Source: Sphingomonas donggukensis (GTDB lineage Bacteria > Pseudomonadota > Alphaproteobacteria > Sphingomonadales > Sphingomonadaceae). Taken from it: 64,000 bases of DNA. The position numbers and the translations under genes are program-made. The notes under the pieces are model-generated. The model was not told the origin of the DNA. It made no database searches and saw only the letters and a program-made list of their open reading frames with translations. Below, piece by piece: positions 42,161 through 51,113 of this stretch; position 1 is the stretch's first letter; each line of letters opens with the position of its first letter. The stretch covers positions 558,001 through 622,000 of the forward strand of contig NZ_CP098401.1 of assembly GCF_023674425.1 (NCBI RefSeq), read 5' to 3'.

Positions 42161-43468
42161 TCAGCGGTTGCGGCGACGGTCGTCCCACCATGCCAGCCGT
42201 TCGGCCAGACGCTTCTCGAAGCCGCGGTCCGTCGGCGTGTAGAAGGTCTGTGGGCCCAGGTCGTCCGGCCAGTAGTTCGCGCCCGAAAATCCGTCCGCGC
42301 TGTCGTGGTCGTATTCATATCCCTTGCCGTAGCCGACGTCCTTCATCAGCTTGGTCGGCGCATTCAGGATATTGTCGGGCGGCATCAGCGATCCGGTTTC
42401 GCGCGCCGACTTCCATGCCGCCTTTTGCGCGGCATAAACCGCATTCGATTTGGGCGCGGTGGCGAGGTAGAGGCACGCCTGCGCGATCGCCAATTCACCC
42501 TCCGGGGAACCGAGGAAGTCGTAGGTGTCCTTGGCGGCGATGCACTGGACCAGCGCGTTCGGATCGGCGAGGCCGACGTCCTCGACCGCGGCACGAATCA
42601 GGCGGCGGAGCAGGAAGAGCGGCTCTTCGCCCGCGGTCAGCATGCGCGCGAGATAGTAGAGCGCGGCCTGCGGATCGCTGCCGCGGATCGATTTATGAAG
42701 CGCGCTGATGAGGTTGTAATGCCCTTCGCGATCCTTGTCGTACACCGCCACGCGACGTTGCAGGAAGGCGCTGAGGCCAGCCGGGTCGAGCGGGGCGGGC
42801 AGGTCGACCGAGTACAGCGTCTCGACCTGATTGAGCAGGAAGCGCCCGTCGCCGTCCGCACTGGCGACGAGCGCGTCGCGCGCGGCATCGTCGAGCGGGA
42901 GCGGGCGTTCCATCAGCGCCTCCGCCCGGTCAAGCAGCAGGTCGAGTGCGGCACGGTCGAGGCGGTGTAGGATCAGCACCTGCGCCCGGCTGAGCAGTGC
43001 GGCGTTCAACTCGAACGACGGGTTTTCGGTGGTGGCCCCGACCAGGGTGACGGTGCCGTCCTCGACATAGGGCAGGAAGCCGTCCTGCTGCGCGCGGTTG
43101 AAGCGGTGGATTTCGTCCACGAACAGCAAGGTGCGCTGGCCCGCGCGGGCGGCGACCTTCGCCTCGGCGAACGCCTTTTTCAGGTCGGCGACCCCGGAGA
43201 ACACCGCGCTGATCGCGACGAAGCGCAAGTCGACGGCATCGGCCAGCAGCCGCGCGATGGTCGTCTTGCCGGTGCCGGGCGGACCCCACAGGATGATCGA
43301 CGACAGCCGACCCGCGGCGACCATGCGCCCGATCGCGCCGGCCGGCCCGGTGACATGGTCCTGTCCGACGACCTCGGCCAGCGTCCTCGGACGCAGCCGG
43401 TCGGCGAGGGGGGCGGTGTCGGGCAGGAGGTCGGCGGGTGGTTCTAGCCCGGCGAGAAGGTCTGTCAT
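42161..43468 (-). CDS. rarA: Replication-associated recombination protein RarA (MgsA)
   Basis: A 435-aa AAA+ ATPase related to clamp loaders that acts at stalled replication forks. Walker A GPPGTGKT is at 62-69, Walker B LLFVDEIHRFNRAQQD follows near 114, and VTLVGATTENPSF is sensor 1. SDPQAALYYLARMLTAGE and the C-terminal tetramerisation domain (GSLMPPDNILNAPTKLMK) are complete. The ATG at 43468 follows a G-rich run but no well-spaced Shine-Dalgarno is seen. It is divergent from the PadR gene. Confidence 0.94.
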   Translation of the reverse strand: MTDLLAGLEPPADLLPDTAPLADRLRPRTLAEVVGQDHVTGPAGAIGRMVAAGRLSSIILWGPPGTGKTTIARLLADAVDLRFVAISAVFSGVADLKKAFAEAKVAARAGQRTLLFVDEIHRFNRAQQDGFLPYVEDGTVTLVGATTENPSFELNAALLSRAQVLILHRLDRAALDLLLDRAEALMERPLPLDDAARDALVASADGDGRFLLNQVETLYSVDLPAPLDPAGLSAFLQRRVAVYDKDREGHYNLISALHKSIRGSDPQAALYYLARMLTAGEEPLFLLRRLIRAAVEDVGLADPNALVQCIAAKDTYDFLGSPEGELAIAQACLYLATAPKSNAVYAAQKAAWKSARETGSLMPPDNILNAPTKLMKDVGYGKGYEYDHDSADGFSGANYWPDDLGPQTFYTPTDRGFEKRLAERLAWWDDRRRNR

Positions 43469-43525
43469 CCCCCCAAGATAGGGGTCGTGGAGAATTTTGC
43501 AGCCGGCTCTTGATAGAGTTGATCT

Positions 43526-43537
43526 AAGATATATCTT
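43526..43537. promoter_or_regulatory. Candidate PadR operator, AAGATATATCTT
   Basis: A perfect 12-bp AT-rich palindrome in the rarA-padR spacer, 34 bp before the regulator ATG. It stands out in GC-rich DNA. PadR proteins commonly bind such palindromes in their own promoters. Confidence 0.55.
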
Positions 43538-43571
43538 TGACGCATCAAGAATCATCCGAGAGGAAACTATC

Positions 43572-44153
43572 ATGTTCGGACACAATCATCGCATGCATCG
43601 CCACTGCGGGCCCACCGGCGGTCGTCGCCAATGGGGGCCGTTCACGGTCGAGTGGGACATTCGCGCTGATGGCGCCGGCGGCGGTCGCGGGCGGCGGCGG
43701 ATGTTCGCCGGCGACGAACTGCGGCTGGTGCTGCTGAAGCTGATCGAGGAAACGCCGCGCCACGGCTACGACCTGATCCGCGAGATCGAGGAGCGCACCG
43801 GCGGCGCCTATGCGCCGAGCCCCGGCGTGGTCTATCCGACGCTGACCATGCTCGCCGATATGGGCCTGATCGGCGAACAGCCGAGCGACGATGCCAAGAA
43901 GGTGTTCGCGATCACCACCGCGGGGCAAGCCCACCTGACCGAACGCGAGGAGGAAGTCGCGGCGCTGATGGAGCGACTGGGCGCGCTCGGCGCAATGCGC
44001 GAACGGTCGAGCCGCGGGCCGGTCAAGCGGGCGATGGGCAATCTGCGCCAGGTGCTCCAGCACCGGCTGGGCGGGGGTGAGGTCGAGCAGGACACGCTGC
44101 ACGCCATCGCCGACATACTGGACGATGCCGCGCGCCGGATCGAACGGCTGTGA
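43572..44153 (+). CDS. PadR-family transcriptional regulator
   Basis: A 193-aa regulator. The first ~45 residues are a His/Gly/Arg-rich tail (MFGHNHRMHRHCGPTGGRRQ), possibly metal-responsive but this is not known. A winged helix spans about 45-115 (GDELRLVLLKLIEETPRHGY, then APSPGVVYPTLTMLADMGLI). The C-terminal part is a helical dimerisation region. GAGAGGAAACTATC precedes the ATG. The stop overlaps the DUF2218 GTG, so the two form an operon. The AT palindrome upstream suggests autorepression. Confidence 0.92.
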   Translation: MFGHNHRMHRHCGPTGGRRQWGPFTVEWDIRADGAGGGRGRRRMFAGDELRLVLLKLIEETPRHGYDLIREIEERTGGAYAPSPGVVYPTLTMLADMGLIGEQPSDDAKKVFAITTAGQAHLTEREEEVAALMERLGALGAMRERSSRGPVKRAMGNLRQVLQHRLGGGEVEQDTLHAIADILDDAARRIERL

Positions 44154-44488
44154 GCGTGGCGGCGACCGCGCGCGTGCCGACCGCGCAGGCGAGCAAATAC
44201 CTGCAGCAGCTGTGCAAGCATTGGCAGCATAATCTGGCGGTGACGTTCGATGCGCAGCACGGCACCGTGGTGTTTCCGAAGGATGCGCGCGGTGCCGACT
44301 GGCCGGGCAACGCGACGGTGACCTTCGATGCGAAGGACGACGCCCTTGTCACGCGCATCGATGCCAGCGTTGCGGAGCAACTGGACGGCCTGAAAGGCGC
44401 CGTCGCCCGCCACCTCGATCGCTTCGCGTTCCGTGAGGCACCACTGACGTTCGACTGGGTCGATCAGCCGTCGATCACGCGCGCGTAA
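44150..44488 (+). CDS. DUF2218 domain protein
   Basis: A 112-aa protein of the DUF2218 family. KYLQQLCKHWQHNLAVTFDA is the typical N-terminal segment (KYLxQLCKHFxH) and HLDRFAFREAPLTFDW the typical C terminus. DUF2218 genes often sit beside iron-regulated or siderophore genes in other bacteria; here the partner is PadR. The function is unknown. The GTG start overlaps the PadR stop (GTGA), and the 3' end overlaps the convergent glycosyltransferase by 25 bp. Confidence 0.85.
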   Translation: MSVAATARVPTAQASKYLQQLCKHWQHNLAVTFDAQHGTVVFPKDARGADWPGNATVTFDAKDDALVTRIDASVAEQLDGLKGAVARHLDRFAFREAPLTFDWVDQPSITRA

Positions 44489-45606
44489 GTGTCGAGCACC
44501 GCGTGGTTGATGCGGTCCCACTGGTAGGTCGCGGCGCGGGCGTGGCCGGCGGCGCCCATTGCGCGGCGTGTCGCATCGTCGCGCACCAGCCGCTCGATCG
44601 CGTCGGCATAGGCGGCGACGTCGCGCGGGGGGACGAGGTGGCCGGTCACGCCTTCCTCGATCAGGTCGACCGCGCCGGTCGCGCGGGCGGCGACGACGGG
44701 GACGGCGCAGGCCATCGCCTCCAGCGTCACGTTGCCGAACGTCTCGGTGACGGAGGGGTTGAAGAATATGTCCATCGACGCGACCGCCCGGCCCAGGTCG
44801 TCGCCGGTCTGGAATCCGGCGAAGACCGCGTCGGGGACTTGCTCCGCGAACCACTCGCGTGCGGGGCCGTCGCCGATGACGAGGATGCGGTGCGGCACGC
44901 CGCGCCGCGTCAGTTCGGCGGCGACTTCGGCGAAGATGTCGAGCCCCTTTTCCAGCACCAGCCGCCCGAGGAACCCGATCGCGACCGCATCGTCGGCGAT
45001 GCCCAATCCCCGGCGCCAGCCAAGGTCGCGGCGCTCGGGGCGGAAGCGGGCGTGGTCGATGCCGCGCGACCAGATGCCGATCGGCGTCGTCACGCCCCAG
45101 GTCCGCAGGATGTCGGCGATGCTGTTGCCCGGCACCACGACCGCGTTCGCACGATTGTAGAAGCGGGTCAGTGCGCGCTCGATCAACGGCTCGAGGAAGC
45201 CGATGCCGTAGTAGCGCGGATAGGTCTCGAAGCGGGTGTGCAACGACGCGACCACCGGGATGCCGCGCAACCGCGCCCAGGTGACCGCGCGGTGACCGAG
45301 TATCTCGGGCGCGGAGACATGGACGACGTTGGGCGCGAAGGCCTCAAGGTCTTCCTGCACGGCGCGCGGCAGCCCCTTGGCGAGCTTGTACTCGCCGCGC
45401 CCGCCCGGCATCGACCAGGCGGGCACGCTGACCAGGTCGCCGGTCGGCGCGAAGGCGGGCTCCGCGACCGTCGGCGAATACACGCGCACCGTGACGCCCT
45501 GCGCCAGCAGATAGCCGACGAGCAGATTGAGCGCCTGGTTCGCACCGTCGCGCACATAGTTGTAATTGCCGCTGAAGAGCGCGACGCGGATGTCGGACGG
45601 CTGCAT
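44464..45606 (-). CDS. GT4-family glycosyltransferase (mannosyltransferase-like)
   Basis: A 380-aa cytoplasmic or membrane-associated glycosyltransferase with GT-B fold. N-terminal GNYNYVRDGANQALNLLVGY and HVSAPEILGHRAVTWAR are typical of the group including MgtA/PimB-like and DGDG-type enzymes. The donor site has FNPSVTETFGNVTLEAMACA (E-x7-E) and GAVDLIEEGVTGHLVP. The usual reaction is transfer from a nucleotide sugar to a lipid or sugar; in sphingomonads a glycosphingolipid role is conceivable but not shown. It is divergent from the GST gene. Confidence 0.88.
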   Translation of the reverse strand: MQPSDIRVALFSGNYNYVRDGANQALNLLVGYLLAQGVTVRVYSPTVAEPAFAPTGDLVSVPAWSMPGGRGEYKLAKGLPRAVQEDLEAFAPNVVHVSAPEILGHRAVTWARLRGIPVVASLHTRFETYPRYYGIGFLEPLIERALTRFYNRANAVVVPGNSIADILRTWGVTTPIGIWSRGIDHARFRPERRDLGWRRGLGIADDAVAIGFLGRLVLEKGLDIFAEVAAELTRRGVPHRILVIGDGPAREWFAEQVPDAVFAGFQTGDDLGRAVASMDIFFNPSVTETFGNVTLEAMACAVPVVAARATGAVDLIEEGVTGHLVPPRDVAAYADAIERLVRDDATRRAMGAAGHARAATYQWDRINHAVLDTYARVIDG

Positions 45607-45677
45607 GGGGGCCGGGCATAGCGACGGGGCGGGCGCTTGCCTATCTCTTGGACGACATCGAATGAGGAGCGACGTGC

Positions 45678-46382
45678 ATGTCCGACCTGAACGACTTCCC
45701 GATCACCGCGCGCTGGCCGGCGCGGCATCCCGACCGCATCCAGCTGTATTCGCTCACCACGCCCAACGGGGTGAAGGCATCGATCATGCTGGAGGAAACC
45801 GGCCTGCCGTACGAGGCGCATCTGGTCGATTTTGCGAGCGACGACCAGAAGTCGCCCGCGTTCCTGTCGCTCAATCCCAACGGCAAGATTCCGGCGATGA
45901 TCGATCCCGACGGGCCGGGCGGCGAGCCGCTGGCGTTGTTCGAAAGCGGCGCCATCCTGCTGTACCTCGCCGAGAAGAGCGGGCGGTTTCTGGGCGAGGG
46001 GCCGGTCGAGCGGTGGCAGGCGATCCAGTGGGTCATGTTCCAGATGAGCGGAGTCGGGCCGATGTTCGGGCAGCTCGGCTTCTTCCACAAGTTCGCGGGC
46101 AAGGAGTATGAGGACAAGCGCCCGCGCGACCGCTACGTCGCCGAGGCGAAACGTCTGCTCGGCGTCATGGACGGCGTGCTGGCCGACCGCGAGTGGTTCC
46201 TGGCGAGCGGATATTCGATCGCCGACATCGCTATGCTGGGGTGGGTGAACACGCTCACCACCTTCTACGGAGCGCGGGAACTGGTCGGGTTCGACGAGTT
46301 TGGCAATGTTGCCAAGTGGCTCGAGCGCGGGCTCGCACGACCCGCAGTGCAGCGCGGGCTGACAATCCCGTCGAAGGAATGA
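45678..46382 (+). CDS. Nu-class (YghU/YfcG-like) glutathione S-transferase
   Basis: A 234-aa GST-fold protein. YSLTTPNGVKASIMLEE holds the TPN(G) motif that in YfcG/YghU binds glutathione disulfide and supports disulfide reductase activity. LNPNGKIPAM has the cis-Pro and LFESGAILLYLAE the gamma-glutamyl contact (ESGAI). GGAGCGACGTGC precedes the ATG. It is divergent from the glycosyltransferase and precedes radA by 37 bp. A thiol-redox role is inferred from the family. Confidence 0.9.
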   Translation: MSDLNDFPITARWPARHPDRIQLYSLTTPNGVKASIMLEETGLPYEAHLVDFASDDQKSPAFLSLNPNGKIPAMIDPDGPGGEPLALFESGAILLYLAEKSGRFLGEGPVERWQAIQWVMFQMSGVGPMFGQLGFFHKFAGKEYEDKRPRDRYVAEAKRLLGVMDGVLADREWFLASGYSIADIAMLGWVNTLTTFYGARELVGFDEFGNVAKWLERGLARPAVQRGLTIPSKE

Positions 46383-46425
46383 CAGCGAGCTTGTTCCCAA
46401 TACGTTCCTGAATTACCAGTTGGTG

Positions 46426-47799
46426 ATGGCCAAACCCCAGAAACGCTACGTCTGCCAGTCCTGCGGATCGGTCGCCCACCGGTGGGCGGGGCAGTGTTCG
46501 GACTGTTCGGAATGGAACACGCTGGTCGAAGATGCGGGCGGGGTCGTGACGCCATTCGCGGCGAAGCATAACCTTCAGGCCGGCGGTCGGGCGATCCTGA
46601 TGTCGTCGCTCGATACCGACATTGCCTTGCCCGACCGCATGGCGACCGGGATCGCCGAGCTCGACCGTGCGCTGGGCGGCGGGTTCGTGGAGGGGTCGGC
46701 GATCCTGATCGGGGGCGATCCGGGGATCGGCAAGTCGACGCTGCTGCTCCAGGCCGCGGCGAAGCTGGCGCTCGCCGGCAAGTCGGTCGCCTATGTCTCG
46801 GGCGAGGAAGCCGCGGACCAGGTGCGGTTGCGCGCGCGGCGGCTGGGGCTGGGGAATGCGCCGGTGCAGCTGGCGGCGGCGACGTCGGTGCGCGATATCC
46901 TGACGACGGTGGGGCAGGGGACGCCGCCCGACCTGCTCATCATCGATTCGATCCAGACGATGCACAGCGATCTGATCGAGGGCGCGCCGGGTACCGTCAG
47001 CCAGGTGCGGGCGTCGTCGGGCGAGCTGATCCGCTTTGCCAAGGAACGCGGGACCGCGGTGGTGCTGGTCGGGCACGTGACCAAGGACGGCGCGATCGCC
47101 GGCCCCCGCGTGCTGGAGCATATGGTCGACACGGTGCTGGCGTTCGAGGGCGAGCGCAGCCACCTCTACCGCATACTGCGCGCGACCAAGAACCGCTTCG
47201 GCGGCACCGACGAGATCGGCGTCTTCGCGATGGAGACGGGGGGCCTAAGCGAAGTCTCGAACCCGTCGTCGCTGTTCCTGACCAGCCGCGACGAGAACGT
47301 GACAGGTACGGTCGTTTTCCCGGCGCTGGAGGGCACGCGCCCGGTGCTGGTCGAGGTGCAGGCGCTGACCGTGCGGCTGGCGTCGGGGGCGACGCCCAGG
47401 CGCGCGGTGGTCGGATGGGATAGCGGGCGACTGGCGATGATTCTGGCCGTGCTGGAGGCGCGGTGCGGGCTCAGCTTCTCGGCATGTGAGGTCTATCTGA
47501 ACATCGCCGGCGGTTACCGCGTGCAGGACCCCGCCGCCGATCTGGCGGTTGCGGCGGCATTGGTGTCGGCGTTGAGCGAGCGCCCGGTCCCGGCCGATGC
47601 GGTGGCCTTCGGCGAGCTCGCGCTGTCGGGAGAGGTGCGTCCCGTGGCGCACGGCGCGCTGCGGTTGAAGGAAGCGGCGAAGCTCGGCTTCGGGCGCGCG
47701 ATGGTGCCCGCCAAGCAGGGCCACGAAGGCGCGGCGATGGAGATGGCGAGTTTCGCCAGCCTCGGGCGGTTCGTTGACCATATGCTGGGGCGCGGATAA
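46426..47799 (+). CDS. radA: DNA repair protein RadA
   Basis: A 457-aa RecA-like ATPase with Lon-like C terminus, which promotes branch migration in recombinational repair. The zinc motif is Cys10, Cys13, Cys24, Cys27 (CQSCGS...CSDCSEW). Walker A GGDPGIGKST is near residue 97, and KNRFGGTDEIGVF is the RadA-specific KNRFG motif. DPAADLAVAAALVSALSE is from the Lon-like domain. The ATG at 46426 is preferred; TTG and GTG codons lie just before it. CvpA lies downstream behind a dispersed repeat. Confidence 0.96.
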   Translation: MAKPQKRYVCQSCGSVAHRWAGQCSDCSEWNTLVEDAGGVVTPFAAKHNLQAGGRAILMSSLDTDIALPDRMATGIAELDRALGGGFVEGSAILIGGDPGIGKSTLLLQAAAKLALAGKSVAYVSGEEAADQVRLRARRLGLGNAPVQLAAATSVRDILTTVGQGTPPDLLIIDSIQTMHSDLIEGAPGTVSQVRASSGELIRFAKERGTAVVLVGHVTKDGAIAGPRVLEHMVDTVLAFEGERSHLYRILRATKNRFGGTDEIGVFAMETGGLSEVSNPSSLFLTSRDENVTGTVVFPALEGTRPVLVEVQALTVRLASGATPRRAVVGWDSGRLAMILAVLEARCGLSFSACEVYLNIAGGYRVQDPAADLAVAAALVSALSERPVPADAVAFGELALSGEVRPVAHGALRLKEAAKLGFGRAMVPAKQGHEGAAMEMASFASLGRFVDHMLGRG

Positions 47800-47807
47800 T
47801 CCGGCAA

Positions 47808-47911
47808 CCGTTCGCCCTGAGTAGCCATTGAGCTTGTCGAAATGGCGTATCGAAGGGCAGATGCTTCGATACGGGTCTTCGACAGGCTCAGCCCCTACTC
47901 AGCACGAACGG
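47808..47911. repeat. Dispersed inverted repeat, copy C (compound)
   Basis: Outer arms 47808-47841 (beginning CCGTTCGCCCTGAGTAGCCA) and 47877-47911 (ending CTCAGCACGAACGG) are the same family as 6600-6667 and 34185-34268. A second hairpin GTATCGAAG...CTTCGATAC lies inside at 47847-47872. Located between radA and cvpA. Confidence 0.75.
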
Positions 47912-47937
47912 TGGGGATTTGGGATGAGAGATTTCGC

Positions 47938-48498
47938 ATGGGCCTGACGGCACTCGACATCATCGTGTTCATCGTCGTCGGCGGGGCCGCGATCACGGGG
48001 GTGATGCGCGGGTTCGTGACCGAAGTGCTGTCGCTGATGGCGTGGATCTTCGTCGTGTTCGCGCTGAAGATCTTCCACACGCCGTTGACCGCAATACTGG
48101 CGGAGAGCGTCGGCACTGCGGCGGGCGCGGCGACGCTGGCGTTTGCGGTGATCGCGGGCGTCACGTGGTTCGCGGGGCGGCTGGTCGCCAATGCGATCGG
48201 CAGCCGCACGCGCAGCTCGATCCTGGGGCCGGTCGACCGGGCGCTGGGTTTCGGGTTCGGCGCGCTGAAGGGGCTGATCCTCGCCAGCCTCGGTTTCCTG
48301 CTCCTCGTCCTGGTTATCGACACATTGGGCGGCGGGCCGACCAAGCGGCCGAAATGGATCACCAGTTCGCACACATACCCGCTGCTGAACGTCACCAGCG
48401 CGTCGATCGCCGATTTCGTCGATCGCCGGCGGCGCGGCGAGCCGGTGTTCGGGCCCGAGCCCGCACAGAATAGCTCCGCGCTCGCAAACGAAAGCTGA
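47938..48498 (+). CDS. cvpA: CvpA family membrane protein
   Basis: A 186-aa membrane protein with four helices (LTALDIIVFIVVGGAAITG, TEVLSLMAWIFVVFALKIF, GAATLAFAVIAGVTWFAGRL, ALGFGFGALKGLILASLGFL). LGFGFGALKGLI is the conserved CvpA segment. The C-terminal ~45 residues are soluble. The start ATG at 47938 is chosen because the open frame upstream runs through the repeat. CvpA is needed for colicin V production in E. coli and for envelope stress tolerance elsewhere; the function here is unknown. Confidence 0.92.
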   Translation: MGLTALDIIVFIVVGGAAITGVMRGFVTEVLSLMAWIFVVFALKIFHTPLTAILAESVGTAAGAATLAFAVIAGVTWFAGRLVANAIGSRTRSSILGPVDRALGFGFGALKGLILASLGFLLLVLVIDTLGGGPTKRPKWITSSHTYPLLNVTSASIADFVDRRRRGEPVFGPEPAQNSSALANES

Positions 48499-48537
48499 GG
48501 GGTGCCAAGCGCCGCCGCCTCGCCTACATCGGCGGCT

Positions 48538-48978
48538 GTGACCGCACCGCTCTACAACGCCCGCATCCTCCGCCTGGCCGCCAGCATCCCGAATCACGCG
48601 CGGCTGGAGGCGCCGATGGCGACAGTGGAGAAGCGGTCGCCGGTGTGCGGCAGCCGCGTGACGGTGGACGTCGCGGTCGATGACGCGGGGCGCGTATCCG
48701 ACCTCGGCCTGCTGGTGCGGGCATGTGCGCTAGGGCAGGCGTCGGCGTCGCTGATGGCGGCGGAAGCTGTGGGCAAGACGCCCGCCGAACTGGCCGCGGC
48801 GCGCGATGCGCTGACCGCGTGGCTGGCTGGCGAGCGCGAGGCGGCGCCCGAATGGCCGGGGCTCGACATCTTCACTCCCGCCTTGCCGCACAGCGCTCGC
48901 CACGCCTCCATCCGCTTGGCGTTCGAAGGCGTGGCGGAAGCCGCCGCCGCCGCCGCGCGCACGCAGGCGAGGGCATGA
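48538..48978 (+). CDS. NifU/IscU-like Fe-S scaffold protein
   Basis: A 146-aa protein resembling IscU/NifU-N scaffold proteins. LYNARILRLAASIPNH is the typical N terminus, RSPVCGSRVTVDVAVD holds the first Cys and VRACALGQASASLMA the C-x-L-G-Q-A-S-A motif. Only these two of the usual cluster ligands are seen, so a role as a complete scaffold is uncertain. The GTG at 48538 was chosen by similarity; a GTG at 48502 would add 12 low-complexity residues. The stop overlaps the antiporter ATG. Confidence 0.8.
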   Translation: MTAPLYNARILRLAASIPNHARLEAPMATVEKRSPVCGSRVTVDVAVDDAGRVSDLGLLVRACALGQASASLMAAEAVGKTPAELAAARDALTAWLAGEREAAPEWPGLDIFTPALPHSARHASIRLAFEGVAEAAAAAARTQARA

Positions 48979-50774
48979 ACGCCGCCGAACACGCAGGCGG
49001 CGGCATGCTCCACGACGCCGTGCCGCTGCTCGGCTTCGCGCTGGTCTTCGTGCTCCTTTTCCGCCGGCTCGGGCTCGGTGCGACGCTCGGCTACCTCGTC
49101 GCCGGCGCGGTCGTCGGGCCGTCGGTGTTGGGCCTCGTCGGCGGGGCCGAAGGCAAGATGGACATCGCCGAGCTGGGCATCGTTCTCCTCCTCTTCCTCG
49201 TCGGGCTGGAACTGAACCCGACCCGGCTGTGGCGGATGAAGCAGGACATTTTCGCGATCGGCCTGATCCAGGTCGTCGCGTGCGGGGCTGCGATCTCCGC
49301 GATCCTGTTCGCGGCGGCGCGCTTCTCGCCCTATGCCGCACTCGCGCTCGGCATGCCGCTGGCATTGTCGTCGACCGCGCAGGTGCTTCCGATGCTGCAG
49401 TCGGCGGGGCGGATGCGGACGCCGTTTGGCGAGCGGGCCTTCTCGATCCTGCTGTTCCAGGATCTGTCGATCGTCCCGATGATCACGATCATCGCCGCAA
49501 TGAGCCGCAATCCTGCCGATGCGGGCGGGCCGCCGGGATGGCTGCTGTTCGTCTATACCGTGGTCGCCATCGCCGGGCTGATCGCGGCAGGCCGCTATTT
49601 GCTGCGCCCGCTGTTCCGGCTGATCGGCAATCTGGGCGAGCGCGAGATGTTCGTGTTTGCCGGGCTGTTCACCGTCATCGCCAGTGCGGCGGTGATGGAG
49701 GCGCTGGGGCTGTCGGCGGCGCTCGGCGCGTTCATCGCGGGCATCATGCTGGCGGATTCGCCCTACCGCCACGAGCTTGAGGCCGACGTCGAGCCGTTCC
49801 GTTCGATCCTGCTCGGCCTGTTCTTCCTCGCGGTCGGCATGATGCTCGACCTGGGCGCGATCGCCGAGCGGCCCGCCTTCGTCATCGGCATGGCGGCGGT
49901 GCTGGTGGTGACGAAGGCGGCGATCATCATGGGCATCGGCCTTGCCTTCCGCATGAAATGGCGCGCGGCGCTCGCGCTCGGCCTGTTGCTCAGCCAGGGC
50001 GGCGAATTCGGGTTCGTGCTGTTCGCGCAGGCGCAGAACGCTTTCCTGATCGCGCCGGAGGCGGCCAGCCTGTTCGGGGCGATCGTCACCCTGTCGATGG
50101 CGACCACCCCGTTCCTGATGATGGCGACCAGCCGCATCCGCGCCGAGCCGGTACAGGCCGAGGAGCGCGACGGCCCGGTCGCCGATGGATCGAACGCGCT
50201 GATCGTCGGCTATGGACGGTTCGGGCAGACCGTCGGCCAGATGCTCATCACGCAAGGCATCGCGGTGACGCTGATCGACACCGACATCGAGATGATCGAC
50301 GTCGCCGGCGATTTCGGCGCGAAGGTCTATTACGGCGACGGCACCCGCATCGACATGCTGCGCCAGGCGGGCGCGGCGGAGGCCGAGCTTATCCTGTTCT
50401 GCATCGACGGCGACCAGATCGATGCCGAGCTGATCGAGGGGGTCCACGCCGCCTTCCCCGACGCGGCGATCTTCGTCCGCGCGTTCGACCGGCGCGCGCT
50501 GCTGAAACTGAAGCGCGCGCCGCAGAACGGCGTGGTGCGCGAGGTGATGGAATCGGCGGTGAAGATGGCGCGGATGGCGATGGAGGCGGTCGGCGTCGAT
50601 GGCGCCGAAATCGCGCAGACCGAGGACCGCTACCGCGCCAACGACCGTGAGCGGCTGCGCCTCCAGCACGAAACCGGCGACCTGCGCGCGGCGCGCGACA
50701 TCATGATTACCGAGCCCGACGAGGAACGCGTGCGCGACCGCGAGCGGGGCGGGATCGCAAAGGATTGCGGATGA
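48975..50774 (+). CDS. Monovalent cation:proton antiporter KefB/KefC-like
   Basis: A 599-aa membrane protein. The exchanger core has GYLVAGAVVGPSVLGLVGG, FLVGLELNPTRLW and SSTAQVLPMLQ. A soluble RCK/TrkA-N domain starts near residue 405 with NALIVGYGRFGQTVGQMLI and binds NAD(H) or nucleotides; DTDIEMIDV provides the acidic loop. In Kef systems K efflux is gated by glutathione adducts; whether that applies here is inference. It is coupled by ATGA overlaps to the NifU-like gene upstream and DUF423 downstream. Confidence 0.92.
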   Translation: MNAAEHAGGGMLHDAVPLLGFALVFVLLFRRLGLGATLGYLVAGAVVGPSVLGLVGGAEGKMDIAELGIVLLLFLVGLELNPTRLWRMKQDIFAIGLIQVVACGAAISAILFAAARFSPYAALALGMPLALSSTAQVLPMLQSAGRMRTPFGERAFSILLFQDLSIVPMITIIAAMSRNPADAGGPPGWLLFVYTVVAIAGLIAAGRYLLRPLFRLIGNLGEREMFVFAGLFTVIASAAVMEALGLSAALGAFIAGIMLADSPYRHELEADVEPFRSILLGLFFLAVGMMLDLGAIAERPAFVIGMAAVLVVTKAAIIMGIGLAFRMKWRAALALGLLLSQGGEFGFVLFAQAQNAFLIAPEAASLFGAIVTLSMATTPFLMMATSRIRAEPVQAEERDGPVADGSNALIVGYGRFGQTVGQMLITQGIAVTLIDTDIEMIDVAGDFGAKVYYGDGTRIDMLRQAGAAEAELILFCIDGDQIDAELIEGVHAAFPDAAIFVRAFDRRALLKLKRAPQNGVVREVMESAVKMARMAMEAVGVDGAEIAQTEDRYRANDRERLRLQHETGDLRAARDIMITEPDEERVRDRERGGIAKDCG

Positions 50775-51097
50775 ACTGGCTGGGCGTGGTTGCCGCGCTG
50801 TCGGGGACACTTGCCGTCGCCGCGGGGGCGTTCGGGGCGCATGGCGCGGAAGGCAAGGCCGCCGAATGGCTGCGCACGGGCGGGCAATATCAGCTGATCC
50901 ACGCGGTCGCCGCGCTGGTCGCGCTGCGGCTGGAGGCGCGGGGGCCGGGGTGGATGTTCGTGGTCGGCGGCGGGGTTTTCGCGGTCACGCTGTATGCGAT
51001 GGCGCTGGGTGCGCCGCGTTGGCTGGGGGCGGTGACTCCGATCGGCGGCGCGCTGCTGATCGGCGGGTGGCTGTGGTTGGCGTGGCGGCTGCGCTGA
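50771..51097 (+). CDS. DUF423 membrane protein (YgdD-like)
   Basis: A 108-aa membrane protein with four predicted helices. AAGAFGAHG near residue 20 is the signature of DUF423, and GGQYQLIHAVAALVAL and TPIGGALLIGGWLWLAW are the other conserved segments. The ATG overlaps the KefC-like stop as ATGA. Function unknown; family members are widespread in proteobacteria. The gene is followed by the convergent DUF2256 gene. Confidence 0.9.
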   Translation: MNWLGVVAALSGTLAVAAGAFGAHGAEGKAAEWLRTGGQYQLIHAVAALVALRLEARGPGWMFVVGGGVFAVTLYAMALGAPRWLGAVTPIGGALLIGGWLWLAWRLR

Positions 51098-51113
51098 ACA
51101 GTAGTGGGGCGAC

